A stretch of DNA of 64,000 bases from Roseivirga sp. 4D4 (GCF_001747095.1 NZ_MDGP01000001.1:3765001-3829000), one strand, 5' to 3'. Positions 42,528 through 51,780 are shown, counted from the first letter of the stretch. The notes: generated by a model not told the origin, from the letters alone. A program made the numbers and translations.

Positions 42528-44363
42528 ATGACAATATTAAGCATCACTAAAAACCGAAATATCTGGGTGGGCATCGGCTTTCTCATAGTAGGTATACTCC
42601 TTGGTTGGTTGATCTTCGGAGGCAGTGGTGGTAGCTCGCAGACGAGTGAGCCGGCCAGCCTAATTGCAGACGATCACGAACATGAAGGTGGTTCTATATG
42701 GACTTGTTCAATGCACCCGCAAATTCGAGAAGATGAGCCTGGTTCGTGCCCCATATGTGGTATGGACCTGATACCTCTTGAGACAAGTGCAGATGATGAT
42801 GAAGGGCCGACCAGCATCATTATGTCGGCCAGAGCCATGAAGATTGCTGAAGTTGAAACTACAGTGATCGAGTCAAAAGCACCCTACAACGAACTCTACT
42901 TGCCTGGAAAAATTAAGGCAGATGAAACCCGGATCGCAGAATTGACGGCCAGGTTTCCAGGGAGGATTGAAGACTTAACAATCAATTTCACAGGACAGAA
43001 GGTGAACAAAGGAGAGGTACTGGCATCGGTGTATTCACCCGATTTGGTAACCGCTCAAAAAGAGCTCTTTGAAGCCAAAAAACTCAAAGAAAGCAACCCA
43101 GAGTTCTATCAGGCCGCAATAACGAAACTCTCCTTGTGGGACCTGACCAAAGGACAGATCAGTGCAATTGAAAAATCTGGGGAGGTACAATATTACTTTG
43201 ACATACTTTCTCCTATTACCGGCACTGTGACCATGCGTCATGTAAGTAAGGGAGACTATGTAAAGGAAGGTTCGTTGCTATTTGAAGTGACTGACCTGAG
43301 CCGAGTTTGGGTAATGTTTGACGCTTATGAAAGTGACCTGCCGTGGGTGAAAATGAGCGATAAGATCAATTTCACGGTGAAGTCCATCCCTGGCAGAGAG
43401 TTTACAGGTAAGGTGTCTTTTATAGACCCTGTAATAGACCCAAAAGCACGGGTAGCTAAGGTGAGAGCAGAGTTAAACAACCCAAGCGATCTGCTTAAAC
43501 CCGATATGTTTGTGAAGGGAATTTTAAAAGCAATGCTCTCTGGTAATGCCATGGCCGTGACCGTACCTAAGTCGGCTATTCTTTGGACAGGTAAAAAAGC
43601 AGTTGTCTATGTGAGAAACCTGGAGTCAGAAAAAAGCATGTTCGACTACCGGGAGATCGTATTGGGAGAAGAAGCCGGAGATTATTATGTAGTTAAAGAA
43701 GGGCTTAACCCAGGAGAGATGGTAGCCACCAATGGAGTCTTCAAGATAGATGCAGCTGCTCAGCTTTTGGGTAAATCCAGTATGATGAACCCTGATGGTG
43801 GCAAAGTGTCGATGGCGCATGATCATGGAGCAATGGAAGGAGGAGATGCTGGTAAAGAGGAAGAGAAGGTTGACCATTCTCAACATGACATGGGAGCAAT
43901 GGAGACCATGACTGTAGATGATGCTTTCAAAAAGCAATTGGCAGCTGTTTTTGATCAGTATCTTCTCATGAAAGACGCCTTTGTTGCAACGGATGCAGGC
44001 AAGGTGAAGAAGGAGGCAGAAAAGATTTCTACCAGCCTTGAAAAAGTAGATATGAGTCTGTTGAAAGGGGATGCTCATTTAAAGTGGATGGAGATTTTAA
44101 AGAAGATTGAAACCCCACTCAAAACCATATCTACCAGTGACGACATAGCAGCACAACGCATGGTTTTGGGAACCTTAAGCGATGCGTTCTTCGAAGGTAT
44201 TAAAACCTTTGCCATTACAGGGCTGAACGCCTTTTACCAGTACTGTCCAATGGCCAATGATAACAAGGGGGCATACTGGTTGAGTGTAACCCAGGAGATC
44301 AATAATCCTTATTTCGGTGATGCCATGCTCCGTTGTGGAGAAACAAAAGAAACGATCAAGTAA
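42528..44363 (+). CDS. cusB: CusB-type periplasmic adaptor with N-terminal metal-binding and C-terminal DUF3347 domains
   Basis: 611 residues. One TM (16-36), then a heavy-metal-binding domain (SMHPQIREDEPGSCPICGMDLIP, Cys/Met/His about 57-85), then the membrane-fusion core (LPGKIKADETRIAELTARFPG, lipoyl-like YFDILSPITGTVTMRHVSKGDYVKEG, beta-barrel and membrane-proximal parts to about 455). A His/Met-rich linker leads to a DUF3347 domain (about 475-611, FDQYLLMKDAFVATDAGKVKKEAEKI ... FYQYCPMANDNKGAYWLS ... NPYFGDAMLRCGE), a Cu-binding module in Bacteroidota. Links CusA and CusC; the two metal domains may load Cu(I). Confidence 0.92.
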   Translation: MTILSITKNRNIWVGIGFLIVGILLGWLIFGGSGGSSQTSEPASLIADDHEHEGGSIWTCSMHPQIREDEPGSCPICGMDLIPLETSADDDEGPTSIIMSARAMKIAEVETTVIESKAPYNELYLPGKIKADETRIAELTARFPGRIEDLTINFTGQKVNKGEVLASVYSPDLVTAQKELFEAKKLKESNPEFYQAAITKLSLWDLTKGQISAIEKSGEVQYYFDILSPITGTVTMRHVSKGDYVKEGSLLFEVTDLSRVWVMFDAYESDLPWVKMSDKINFTVKSIPGREFTGKVSFIDPVIDPKARVAKVRAELNNPSDLLKPDMFVKGILKAMLSGNAMAVTVPKSAILWTGKKAVVYVRNLESEKSMFDYREIVLGEEAGDYYVVKEGLNPGEMVATNGVFKIDAAAQLLGKSSMMNPDGGKVSMAHDHGAMEGGDAGKEEEKVDHSQHDMGAMETMTVDDAFKKQLAAVFDQYLLMKDAFVATDAGKVKKEAEKISTSLEKVDMSLLKGDAHLKWMEILKKIETPLKTISTSDDIAAQRMVLGTLSDAFFEGIKTFAITGLNAFYQYCPMANDNKGAYWLSVTQEINNPYFGDAMLRCGETKETIK

Positions 44364-44401
44364 GTGATCGGTAATGATAAGGCAGTATAAAATTAAGCAA
44401 T

Positions 44402-44932
44402 ATGAAAAGGCCAACGAAAATTCTGATCACGGGGATTTTGGCAGTTTTGACTGTCGCTGCCTGTGAGAGCTCGGATGACACTCCCGATGATGTGGGAGTA
44501 GAGATCCAAGGTACTTACACCGGCACAATTAGTCGGATTGAAAGTAACGGTGTGAGTAGCGATTCCTTTACAGGAACTGCTACGGTCACATTGATAGGAG
44601 ACCGTGAAATAGAGGTTCATTGTTATGGTCTCGATCTGGATACTACCCTGGTATTGAATTATTATGAGCATCAAGATGAGGTCAATGTATGCCTGACCGG
44701 AGATGCTTTTGAGAACATGTATGGTCATAGGCTCGGAGCCGGCCATGCTGGAGGTATGATGGGTGATATGCACGATGGAGAGTCGGAATGGGAGCACCAC
44801 ATGGAAGATGAACATCAAGAGGACGATGAGCATTTTGGTGGATTTGGGATGACTGACCATTCATTCGGGTTTGACTTCAGAATGACGAATGAAGGCAATC
44901 CTTACACCTTGAGGTTTCAAGGGCAAAAATAA
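44402..44932 (+). CDS. His/Met-rich lipoprotein
   Basis: 176 residues. Lipoprotein signal with lipobox VAAC (Cys20) and acidic ESSDD after it. The middle is beta-rich (GTYTGTISRIESNGVSSDSFTGTATVTLIGDREIEVHCYG) and the C-terminal half is crowded with His, Met, Asp and Glu (GGMMGDMHDGESEWEHHMEDEHQEDDEHFGGFGMTDHSF), a likely Cu(I)/Cu(II) sponge. In operon behind cusB. Family not recognised beyond that. Confidence 0.75.
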   Translation: MKRPTKILITGILAVLTVAACESSDDTPDDVGVEIQGTYTGTISRIESNGVSSDSFTGTATVTLIGDREIEVHCYGLDLDTTLVLNYYEHQDEVNVCLTGDAFENMYGHRLGAGHAGGMMGDMHDGESEWEHHMEDEHQEDDEHFGGFGMTDHSFGFDFRMTNEGNPYTLRFQGQK

Positions 44933-44998
44933 TAATTAAGTAAATGGTGCAGGAAGGCTCAGCGATGAAAGAGTATCCTGCACCCTTAAAAAGAAAAC

Positions 44999-45130
44999 AT
45001 GAAAGACTGTTGTAAAACCGGGAATGAGCCCCAGCCTTCGAGATGGAAAATATGGACGAGTAGGGTGGTTTGGGGTCTCGTCCTGGTAATAGTCATAGGA
45101 GTTGTAATCATACAAGTTTTGAATCAATAA
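44999..45130 (+). CDS. 43-residue one-TM protein with N-terminal Cys pair
   Basis: ATG 44999 to TAA 45130. Cytosolic MKDCCKTGNEPQPSRWKIW, then a hydrophobic helix (VVWGLVLVIVIGVVIIQVL). The CC pair and the position between two copper-binding products suggest that it is a real, small copper-operon protein. Too short for family assignment; I recall similar short MKxCC-type membrane peptides in Bacteroidota metal loci, without certainty. Confidence 0.6.
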   Translation: MKDCCKTGNEPQPSRWKIWTSRVVWGLVLVIVIGVVIIQVLNQ

Positions 45131-45141
45131 AAATTAAGAAA

Positions 45142-45714
45142 ATGAGAAAGTCTATCATAATTATGGCACTGGCTTTAGTGAGCTGGTCCGTTTATGCACA
45201 ACACGACCATGCCAACATGCATGGTAAGCAGGAAGAGGGTCAGGAAGTTAAGCGCTATGATACCGATAAGAAGTTCCAGGATCAGTTGGGAGGGCTTTAC
45301 GAATCTAGCTTGATTCTGACAGAAGCCTTTGTTTCGTCAGATCCAGCATTGGTCAAGCGTAAAGCTGTAGATATAAAAAAGGCCATGGGAAAAGTGGATA
45401 TGAAACTGCTGAAAGGGCAGGCCCATATGGATTGGATGAAGTACAGCACACTGATGAATAGCAGTATTATCGTTTTTGAAAAAGCTGAATCCCTTGCTGA
45501 GCAAAGAGAGGCCTATGCCACTTTCAGCGCCAACCTTTATAAAAGCTTAAAAGCATTCGGTAGCAATGGTAAAGAGGCATATTATCAACATTGCCCTATG
45601 GCACTCAATAATACAGGTGCTTATTGGCTCAGCGATAAAGCTGAGATTAGAAACCCATATTTCGGTGATGCTATGATGAAATGTGGTAGTACCAAGGAAA
45701 AAATCAACGATTAG
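45142..45714 (+). CDS. DUF3347 exported copper-binding-type protein
   Basis: 190 residues from ATG 45142 (an upstream in-frame GTG lies inside the previous gene). Signal peptide MRKSIIIMALALVSWSVYAQ, then His/Met-rich HDHANMHGK and a DUF3347 domain (FQDQLGGLYESSLILTEAFVSSDPALVKRKAVDIKKAMGKVDMKLLKG ... YYQHCPMALNNTGAYWLSDKAEIRNPYFGDAMMKCGS). Same signature cysteines and methionine as the CusB tail, i.e. a free copy of that domain. Probably a periplasmic Cu carrier that feeds the efflux pump, as CusF does in enteric bacteria. Confidence 0.85.
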   Translation: MRKSIIIMALALVSWSVYAQHDHANMHGKQEEGQEVKRYDTDKKFQDQLGGLYESSLILTEAFVSSDPALVKRKAVDIKKAMGKVDMKLLKGQAHMDWMKYSTLMNSSIIVFEKAESLAEQREAYATFSANLYKSLKAFGSNGKEAYYQHCPMALNNTGAYWLSDKAEIRNPYFGDAMMKCGSTKEKIND

Positions 45715-45726
45715 TGAATTGGTTGT

Positions 45727-45787
45727 CCCGCAGGTGTTGAGGGTAATAAAGTGATCAAGTCGTGGTAGACTGACCTCACCCTGCGGG
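45727..45787 (+). repeat. imperfect inverted repeat between operon segments
   Basis: CCCGCAG (45727-45733) with CTGCGGG (45781-45787), the pairing extended inside by GAGG (45739-45742) and CCTC (45774-45777). No T run. May form a processing or attenuation stem. Confidence 0.4.
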
Positions 45788-45804
45788 TACTAAAACCCTT
45801 TGTT

Positions 45805-46203
45805 ATGGATAAGCAATCAATAATTAGTTTGAGCATACTGGGAATCTTTATGCTAGCCATAATCGGTTACCAGGTTTACAGGACTCTTCCTACACATCAA
45901 GTGTTGGAAGAGGGGAGGCATGTTGAAAATGAGTTGGTGTGCATGGTCAATGATGCTTATATGGGTATAGCACAAATCCCTGTTGAAGTAGAAGACAAGA
46001 CTTATTATGGTTGTTGCGAAATGTGCGAAGCCAAATTAAAAGACAGCCTTCATTACAGGTATGCCATTGACCCCTATACTGGTGAAAAGGTGGATAAGGC
46101 TAAGGCCTACATTGTGCTGAAAAGCTCGTCAGATATTGGCATCCATTATTTTAAATCTGAGGAAAACTATCAGGCCTATGCCAGGAAACAAGAAGGCAAA
46201 TAG
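45805..46203 (+). CDS. membrane-anchored TRASH-like metal-binding protein
   Basis: 132 residues. N-terminal helix anchor (SIISLSILGIFMLAIIGYQVY), then a soluble domain with VCMVNDAYMGIAQIPVEVEDKTYYGCCEMCEAKLKDS, i.e. a C-x-M pair, a Y-x-C-C-x-x-C cluster; this is the TRASH/YHS-like metal-site layout. It resembles MlpB-type proteins of Bacteroidota metal operons. Faces the periplasm if N-in. The channel gene starts 26 bp before its stop. Confidence 0.7.
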   Translation: MDKQSIISLSILGIFMLAIIGYQVYRTLPTHQVLEEGRHVENELVCMVNDAYMGIAQIPVEVEDKTYYGCCEMCEAKLKDSLHYRYAIDPYTGEKVDKAKAYIVLKSSSDIGIHYFKSEENYQAYARKQEGK

Positions 46204-46741
46204 CAGACCGGTTATCTCTTCTTTTCTGAAGCGAATCATTCGGTACGAACTGCCTCTTTTGACGGCAGGCATTCTGATCTATGGCGTGTTATTCTACGCC
46301 ATAGATCATCATTTTTATGGGCCAATACTCTCAAACTTCGTGTTGCTCTTTGCCTTTTTTAAAATCATCTATATTCTGATTTACACTTTCAAAAGGCTGA
46401 CAGCTCACCTGCGCGAATGCTGTTCGTTTTATGACCTGGTAGCTGTTTACGGCATTGTTATAGGCCTCATTGTATTTTCATTTGCGGCAGATTACTACTG
46501 CCTTCAGAATTGTCTTTCGGGAGCGTTTTCAGGAATTGAGGCCAATAACGGCCAGCCGGGGCAGGCCTTTGATTTCATCTATTTCAGCGTGGTGACCTTT
46601 GCTACTATAGGATTTGGAGATATCACGCCAGTATTGATGAAGGCCAAACTACTTGTGGTGCTGGAAATAGCCACCAGTTTTATAATGATATTTTTCGTGA
46701 TTTCGAATTTTGATAAAATACACCAGCCTAAAGAAGGTTGA
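46178..46741 (+). CDS. potassium-channel-like two-pore-loop protein
   Basis: 187 residues from ATG 46178, overlapping the previous gene by 26 bp; an upstream TTG start is less likely. Four hydrophobic helices (IRYELPLLTAGILIYGVLFYAI, LSNFVLLFAFFKIIYILIYTF, YDLVAVYGIVIGLIVFSFAADYY, LLVVLEIATSFIMIFFVI) with a pore loop FIYFSVVTFATIGFGDITP; TIGFGD is the selectivity-filter variant of TVGYGD. Cysteines (ECCSFYD, YYCLQNCLSG) near the membrane are unusual and could sense or bind copper. Ion_trans_2 family. Role in a copper operon unknown. Confidence 0.78.
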   Translation: MPGNKKANSRPVISSFLKRIIRYELPLLTAGILIYGVLFYAIDHHFYGPILSNFVLLFAFFKIIYILIYTFKRLTAHLRECCSFYDLVAVYGIVIGLIVFSFAADYYCLQNCLSGAFSGIEANNGQPGQAFDFIYFSVVTFATIGFGDITPVLMKAKLLVVLEIATSFIMIFFVISNFDKIHQPKEG

Positions 46742-46763
46742 TACTAATTTAATTAACTCTACT

Positions 46764-47348
46764 ATGAAAAAGATAAACCTATTATTACTGTCGCTATTGG
46801 CTGTAACCTTAATTGCTTGTGGTAACAATAAAAAGCAGAAAGAAGCCGAAGCAGACCATGATCATGCAACAGCACAAACCACCTCTCCTGGCAAATCAAA
46901 AAGCCCGGCTAGTCAGGCCATGACCAATATTGGTGATACTCATGTACACATAGAATACCATGCCCCAAGTGTCAGAGGCAGACAGATCTTCGGTGGACTG
47001 GTGGCCTACAACGAAGTTTGGGTAACGGGGGCACATAGTGCTACTTCCATCAATTTCCCGAACGATGTTAGCTTAAATGGCAACAAGGTACCCAAGGGCA
47101 AATACGCTTTTTTCACCATTCCAGGAGAATCAGAATGGACCATCATCATCAATGAAAACTATGAGCAGCACCTGGCAGATGACTACGACCAGGAGTTGGA
47201 TGTTACAAGGTTCACCGTCAAACCTGAAAAGCTCGCGGAAACCCAAGAACAATTGCTTTATGAGGTGAAACCCACCGGAGATAAAGAAGGAACCATATCT
47301 ATTTCATGGGCAGACGTAAAAGTGTCATTCAATGTGAAGGAACTATGA
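46764..47348 (+). CDS. DUF2911 lipoprotein
   Basis: 194 residues from ATG 46764. Lipoprotein signal LLLSLLAVTLIAC, then a His-rich DHDHATAQTT linker and the DUF2911 core: IEYHAPSVRGRQIFGGLVAYNEVWVTGAHSATSINFPNDVSLNGNKVPKGKYAFFTIPGESEWTIIINEN. DUF2911 is a jelly-roll-like Bacteroidota family of unknown function often near copper genes. Stop overlaps the next ATG by 4 bp (ATGA). Confidence 0.85.
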   Translation: MKKINLLLLSLLAVTLIACGNNKKQKEAEADHDHATAQTTSPGKSKSPASQAMTNIGDTHVHIEYHAPSVRGRQIFGGLVAYNEVWVTGAHSATSINFPNDVSLNGNKVPKGKYAFFTIPGESEWTIIINENYEQHLADDYDQELDVTRFTVKPEKLAETQEQLLYEVKPTGDKEGTISISWADVKVSFNVKEL

Positions 47349-47827
47349 ACCGGGGCCCGATAAACTTGGTGTTCTTACTGGTGTTTTTGTTGATAGCTTG
47401 TTCGCCCAAAAAAGAAAAGTCCTTTTTTGACAAGCTTGAGTTAAGGACCATGGATAACAAAATCCTCACAGTAGCCGATTTGGAGGGCAAGCCTGCCTTT
47501 ATCAATTTTTGGGCCACGTGGTGTAAACCCTGCCTTCAGGAAATGCCATCTATTGAAAATGCCAAAAGCATTCTGGAAAAGGAGGGCTATCAGTTCATTG
47601 CCGTTTCTAATGAGGACAAAGACAGAATACAAAGTTTTGTAGACAGAAGTGAGTACACCTTTGAATTCGCTCAATTTGCAGTAGGGCTCGAAGCCCTGAA
47701 TATATATTCGCTTCCCACTTCCTATGTTGTTGATGGCCAGGGCAACCTGGTCTATGAGCATGTGGGAGCTGAATATTGGGATAGCGATAAAAATCTTAAA
47801 ATACTCAAATCACACCTTAAAAATTAA
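47345..47827 (+). CDS. TlpA-like thioredoxin-family lipoprotein
   Basis: 160 residues from ATG 47345 (an earlier in-frame ATG at 47306 lies within the previous gene). Lipoprotein signal LVFLLVFLLIAC (Cys21 approx), then TlpA fold: ADLEGKPAFINFWATWCKPCLQEMPSIENA with active WCKPC, SNEDKDRIQSFVDR, and cis-Pro SLPTSYVVDGQGNLV. Reduces or transfers copper-binding cysteines in the periplasm; TlpA-like proteins help reduce Cu sites. ATGA overlap with DUF2911. Confidence 0.9.
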   Translation: MNRGPINLVFLLVFLLIACSPKKEKSFFDKLELRTMDNKILTVADLEGKPAFINFWATWCKPCLQEMPSIENAKSILEKEGYQFIAVSNEDKDRIQSFVDRSEYTFEFAQFAVGLEALNIYSLPTSYVVDGQGNLVYEHVGAEYWDSDKNLKILKSHLKN

Positions 47828-47831
47828 TGCC

Positions 47832-49040
47832 ATGAGAGCAAAAGTGTATTTTTTCATGATGGCCATTTTGGGACTATGGTCTTGCCAAAACCCTGAGAAT
47901 AAAGGACCAATTGTATCCGCCATTCAAACACCGGCTGCCTTATCTAGTGAAGAACCAAACCTGTTTACAGACCAGAGGGGTGATGTTTATTTATCCTGGA
48001 TAGAGAAATCTGAAGAGCAGGCCAAACTGCTTTTTTCCAAGCTGGAGTCAGGGGCCTGGTCGGCATCAAATGTGATCAGCAAGGGTAATAATTGGTTCGT
48101 GAATTGGGCTGATTTTCCCTCGTTCATAGCACAAGATCAGTTAATGGCGGCACACTGGCTACAAAAACGCGATGAGGGAACCTACGACTATGATGTAAGG
48201 ATGGTGATTTCCAATAATAGCGGACAAAGCTGGAATGACTCCTTTGTGCCCCATACTGATGGTGTAAGTGCAGAACATGGTTTTGTGAGCTTGCTCCCGA
48301 TGGAGGGTGATAGAATATTTGCTACCTGGTTGGATGGTCGCAATACCAAAGGAGGAAGCCACGGGAATCATTCAGGAGGTGGCGCAATGACTTTGAGGGC
48401 TGCGATTTTTGATAATGAAGGAATCCCCCTGGAAGAATGGGAATTAGATGACCGGGTTTGCGATTGTTGCCAAACTTCAGCGGCTTTGACGACCAATGGA
48501 CCAGTGGTGGTTTATCGCAATCGAACCGAGGATGAAATAAGAGATATGTCGATTGTGCGTTGGGTTGATGGTAGTTGGACAAGTCCTGAGATTATCTACA
48601 ACGACAATTGGAACATTGCAGGCTGCCCGGTCAATGGGCCGGCAATAACCGCTAATGTGAATGCCGTGGCAGTGGCCTGGTTCACGGCAAGTGGTGGACA
48701 GCCGAGAGTAAAGTTGGCTTTATCCAGTGACGCGGGAGCCACATTTCTACCAGCGGTAACCTTACGTGAGGGAGCCACTAACGGACGTGTAGGTATTGCT
48801 ATGTTGGCAGATCAATCGCTGGTCGTAAGTTGGATGGAAACTGAAGGAGAGTTAGCCAAGGTTGTATTGGGGCATTACACCAGTCAGGGAGCATTAAAGG
48901 AAAAATTGACTGTTGCAGAGTCAACTTCTTCACGAAACAGTGGTTTTCCGGTCATTACCAGCTCGGGAAATACGGTTTATATGGCCTGGACCGAAACGGG
49001 TGAAAACTCCAGGATCAGAACTGCAAATATCCAGTTTTAA
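47832..49040 (+). CDS. sialidase-like (BNR-fold) lipoprotein
   Basis: 402 residues from ATG 47832, after rejecting longer in-frame TTG starts. Lipobox LWSC. Beta-propeller style repeats with Asp-box-like turns (SNNSGQSWNDSFVPH; SSDAGATFLPAVTL), EPNLFTDQRGDVYLSWIE at the start and FPVITSSGNTVYMAWTETGE at the end. The unusual RVCDCCQTSAAL with AGCPVNGPA gives two more cysteine clusters, which may hold metal. Not a proven sialidase: catalytic Arg triad cannot be assigned. It is the last gene of the cus operon. Confidence 0.75.
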   Translation: MRAKVYFFMMAILGLWSCQNPENKGPIVSAIQTPAALSSEEPNLFTDQRGDVYLSWIEKSEEQAKLLFSKLESGAWSASNVISKGNNWFVNWADFPSFIAQDQLMAAHWLQKRDEGTYDYDVRMVISNNSGQSWNDSFVPHTDGVSAEHGFVSLLPMEGDRIFATWLDGRNTKGGSHGNHSGGGAMTLRAAIFDNEGIPLEEWELDDRVCDCCQTSAALTTNGPVVVYRNRTEDEIRDMSIVRWVDGSWTSPEIIYNDNWNIAGCPVNGPAITANVNAVAVAWFTASGGQPRVKLALSSDAGATFLPAVTLREGATNGRVGIAMLADQSLVVSWMETEGELAKVVLGHYTSQGALKEKLTVAESTSSRNSGFPVITSSGNTVYMAWTETGENSRIRTANIQF

Positions 49041-49497
49041 CAGACCAAAGACACTAACCTTGGGAGACTACATGAAGATCTGAAGCTATTTTTAGTAGGA
49101 GCTGTATGCATTTGGTGCATAGGCAGCACCGTCACCCAGACACTTTAATACTGAATGTAATTGGCGAAATATTTACCCAGTGTTGTAGAGAATTTGTCAC
49201 TTATGCTTTGGACTTACTTACAAAAGCGCCATGAAATAGCTTGAATTGCAAAACTTTTATTTTGGCTCGAATTGGCATGTTCATTTCTTTTAATCGGACC
49301 TATAGAGATAAAAACATTTGGGAAGCAGCCATTATTCAGAATACCAGCATTTTGCATTAAGACCGTTCGATCATCAACAGCATGATTTTATGATGTGTCT
49401 GAGTTGTAAGATACGAACTAGCAGAAAAGCGTTAAGGGGAAAAAGTAAATAACTCTGAGAAAAAGTAAAGTTTCAATCAAAAGGAAATAAATCAAAA
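49041..49497. other. 457-bp gap before the multicopper oxidase
   Basis: No ORF of coding quality and no strong hairpin were found. AACATTTG at 49313-49320 is a 5-of-6 -7-like element but lacks a copper box upstream. The last 60 bp are A/G-rich before the ATG. Confidence 0.4.
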
Positions 49498-51780
49498 ATG
49501 AAAAGAGCTACGATCGCTTTTATTTTGACATTGTTCATTGCGCAGACCACCTTTGCCCAGGTTGGAACTAACGGGCAGGACAGAAAAGAAGAAGGTAGAC
49601 CGGTTAAGGAATACAAGCTTATCATAGAGAAAAATGAAATGAGGCTTGGTGGCATCACTGCTGATGCGATGACTATAAATGGCGGTATTCCAGGCCCTTC
49701 ATTAGAGTTTACAGAAGGTGACCTTGCCATAATCAATGTTACCAATAAGATGGATGTAGAAACCTCGGTCCATTGGCATGGACTGATACTTCCAAATTTT
49801 TATGACGGTGTTCCTTATTTAACAACACCACCGATAGAGCCGGGAGAGACTTTTCAGTACAGAATTCCTCTCAACCAGGCGGGGACGTATTGGTATCACT
49901 CTCATACTTTACTACAAGAACAAAAGGGGGTTTACGGTTCAATAGTGATTCAACCAAAAGAAAAGACGTTGGACTATGATAAAGATTTAGTCGTGGTGCT
50001 ATCTGACTGGACGAATGAAAAACCAATGAATGTATTACGAAACCTCAAAAGAGGAAACGAATGGTATCAGGTAAAAAAGAACACAGCGGTACCGCTGAGC
50101 AGGGTCATAGGAGAAGGTGCCTTAGGGGCTCAACTTAAGTTTTGGCGTGACCGAATGGAGGGTGCAGATATCGCAGATATTTATTATCCTGCGTTTTTGA
50201 CTAATGGCAAAAAACTGGCGGAATATCCTGGATTTCAGCCTGGAGAAAAAGTAAGGCTACGTTTTATAAACGCTTCAGCTTCTACTTATTATTGGATGGA
50301 CTTTGGAGGTGGAAACCCAATGGTGATTTCAAGTGACGGCATTGATGTCCAACCCGTATCTAAGAGTCGATTTCTCTTTGGAATTGCTGAAACCTATGAT
50401 GTCATCGTCACTATTCCCGAGGGAACTCTAGAAATTATAGCCACGGCACAAGATGGTTCTGGTCACACCTCAATCCGTTTGGGAAGAGGAACACTTTATC
50501 CTGCAAGCGTGGTCGGAAGACCTGACAAAATAGAGATGATGAAGCAGATGGCTAAGATGGATATGAAGATGGGTGCATCGGCAATGGTTGGAAATAGCAA
50601 GAAAAAAACCCCCGAATTTTTGATGCAGAAGTACGGTATGAGTATGGATATGAAAGGTGACCAGATGGAAATGGGTTCGATGTCTGAGGACCATAGCGAA
50701 GCATCACATCAGGTGAACAACAAAATGCTTTTGATGCAAAAAGATAGTACGGATTTTGACTACAGCACTCGTAAAACCTATTTCAACTATGATTTTTTGA
50801 AAGCGCAGGCAAGCACCTCTTTTAAGGCAGGTCTGCCTGTAAATGAAATTCTATTGAATCTAAGCGGAAATATGCAGCGATACGTTTGGAGTACGAACGG
50901 TGTACCACTGTCTGAAACTGACAAAATTAAAATTAGCGGTGGAGAAGTAACAAGAATTACACTTAATAACCTCACCATGATGCATCATCCCATGCACCTC
51001 CATGGTCATTACTTTCGGGTGATTAATGAAAATGGGGATCGCTCGCCCTTAAAGCATACGGTCAATGTGCCGCCAATGCAAAAAATTGTTATCGAGTTTT
51101 ATAATGAAGAATATGGTGATTGGTTCTTTCACTGCCATATTCTATATCACATGATGGGAGGCATGGCACGTGTGTTCAGTTATGAGACGCCCCGCGATGA
51201 GAGATTAAAACGATTCCCCATACAAAAACTTATTGATGAGACGGACCATTATTATTCTTGGGGATTGGCGCGAGCTGGCTCAAACTTTACTGAGCTTAAT
51301 TTAGTGTCAAGCAATATCCGTAATGAATTTTCGCTCAGAGCTGAGTTGGATTATGATCGAAATACGGAAATAGAGGTAAATTATAATAGGTATTTGAATG
51401 ATTGGATTCGCATTTATGCAGGCGTTAATACAGAAACTGAAATCCCCGATTCTTATGAGGAATTCAATACCGTAGGGCTGGTTGGAGTTAAATATTTTAC
51501 ACCCTACATGTTTAATGTAGATGTGAGTCTAGACCATCAATTACGCCCTAGAATTCGCTTAGACAGAGAGTTATTAATTTTTCCAAGAATTTTTCTTGAA
51601 GGAGAATATGAGCATCGAGCCGATCTTGGTTTGGTCAATGATTTAGAAAATGACAGTTCTTACGAAGGTGAAACTCAATGGCTCGTTGGAGTTTCTTATA
51701 TACTTTCACGCAACTTTTCAATTCAAGGAAACTATAACAACCGCTTTGGTTGGGGGGGTGGATTGTTGGTGAGATTTTAG
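49498..51780 (+). CDS. copA2: copper-resistance multicopper oxidase fused to a C-terminal outer-membrane barrel-like domain
   Basis: 760 residues; a PcoA/CopA-like oxidase followed by a PcoB-like part. Signal peptide, then three cupredoxin domains: HWHGLILP and TYWYHSH (copper ligands, near 92 and 133), Met-rich insert (KQMAKMDMKMGASAMVG ... MSMDMKGDQMEMGSM), HHPMHLHGHYFR (near 495) and FHCHILYHMMGGM (type 1 HCH-x3-H-x4-M). From about 580 on the chain is a barrel-like series ending GWGGGLLVRF. Oxidises Cu(I) in the periplasm; the fusion could anchor it to the outer membrane. The symbol is provisional. Confidence 0.85.
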   Translation: MKRATIAFILTLFIAQTTFAQVGTNGQDRKEEGRPVKEYKLIIEKNEMRLGGITADAMTINGGIPGPSLEFTEGDLAIINVTNKMDVETSVHWHGLILPNFYDGVPYLTTPPIEPGETFQYRIPLNQAGTYWYHSHTLLQEQKGVYGSIVIQPKEKTLDYDKDLVVVLSDWTNEKPMNVLRNLKRGNEWYQVKKNTAVPLSRVIGEGALGAQLKFWRDRMEGADIADIYYPAFLTNGKKLAEYPGFQPGEKVRLRFINASASTYYWMDFGGGNPMVISSDGIDVQPVSKSRFLFGIAETYDVIVTIPEGTLEIIATAQDGSGHTSIRLGRGTLYPASVVGRPDKIEMMKQMAKMDMKMGASAMVGNSKKKTPEFLMQKYGMSMDMKGDQMEMGSMSEDHSEASHQVNNKMLLMQKDSTDFDYSTRKTYFNYDFLKAQASTSFKAGLPVNEILLNLSGNMQRYVWSTNGVPLSETDKIKISGGEVTRITLNNLTMMHHPMHLHGHYFRVINENGDRSPLKHTVNVPPMQKIVIEFYNEEYGDWFFHCHILYHMMGGMARVFSYETPRDERLKRFPIQKLIDETDHYYSWGLARAGSNFTELNLVSSNIRNEFSLRAELDYDRNTEIEVNYNRYLNDWIRIYAGVNTETEIPDSYEEFNTVGLVGVKYFTPYMFNVDVSLDHQLRPRIRLDRELLIFPRIFLEGEYEHRADLGLVNDLENDSSYEGETQWLVGVSYILSRNFSIQGNYNNRFGWGGGLLVRF

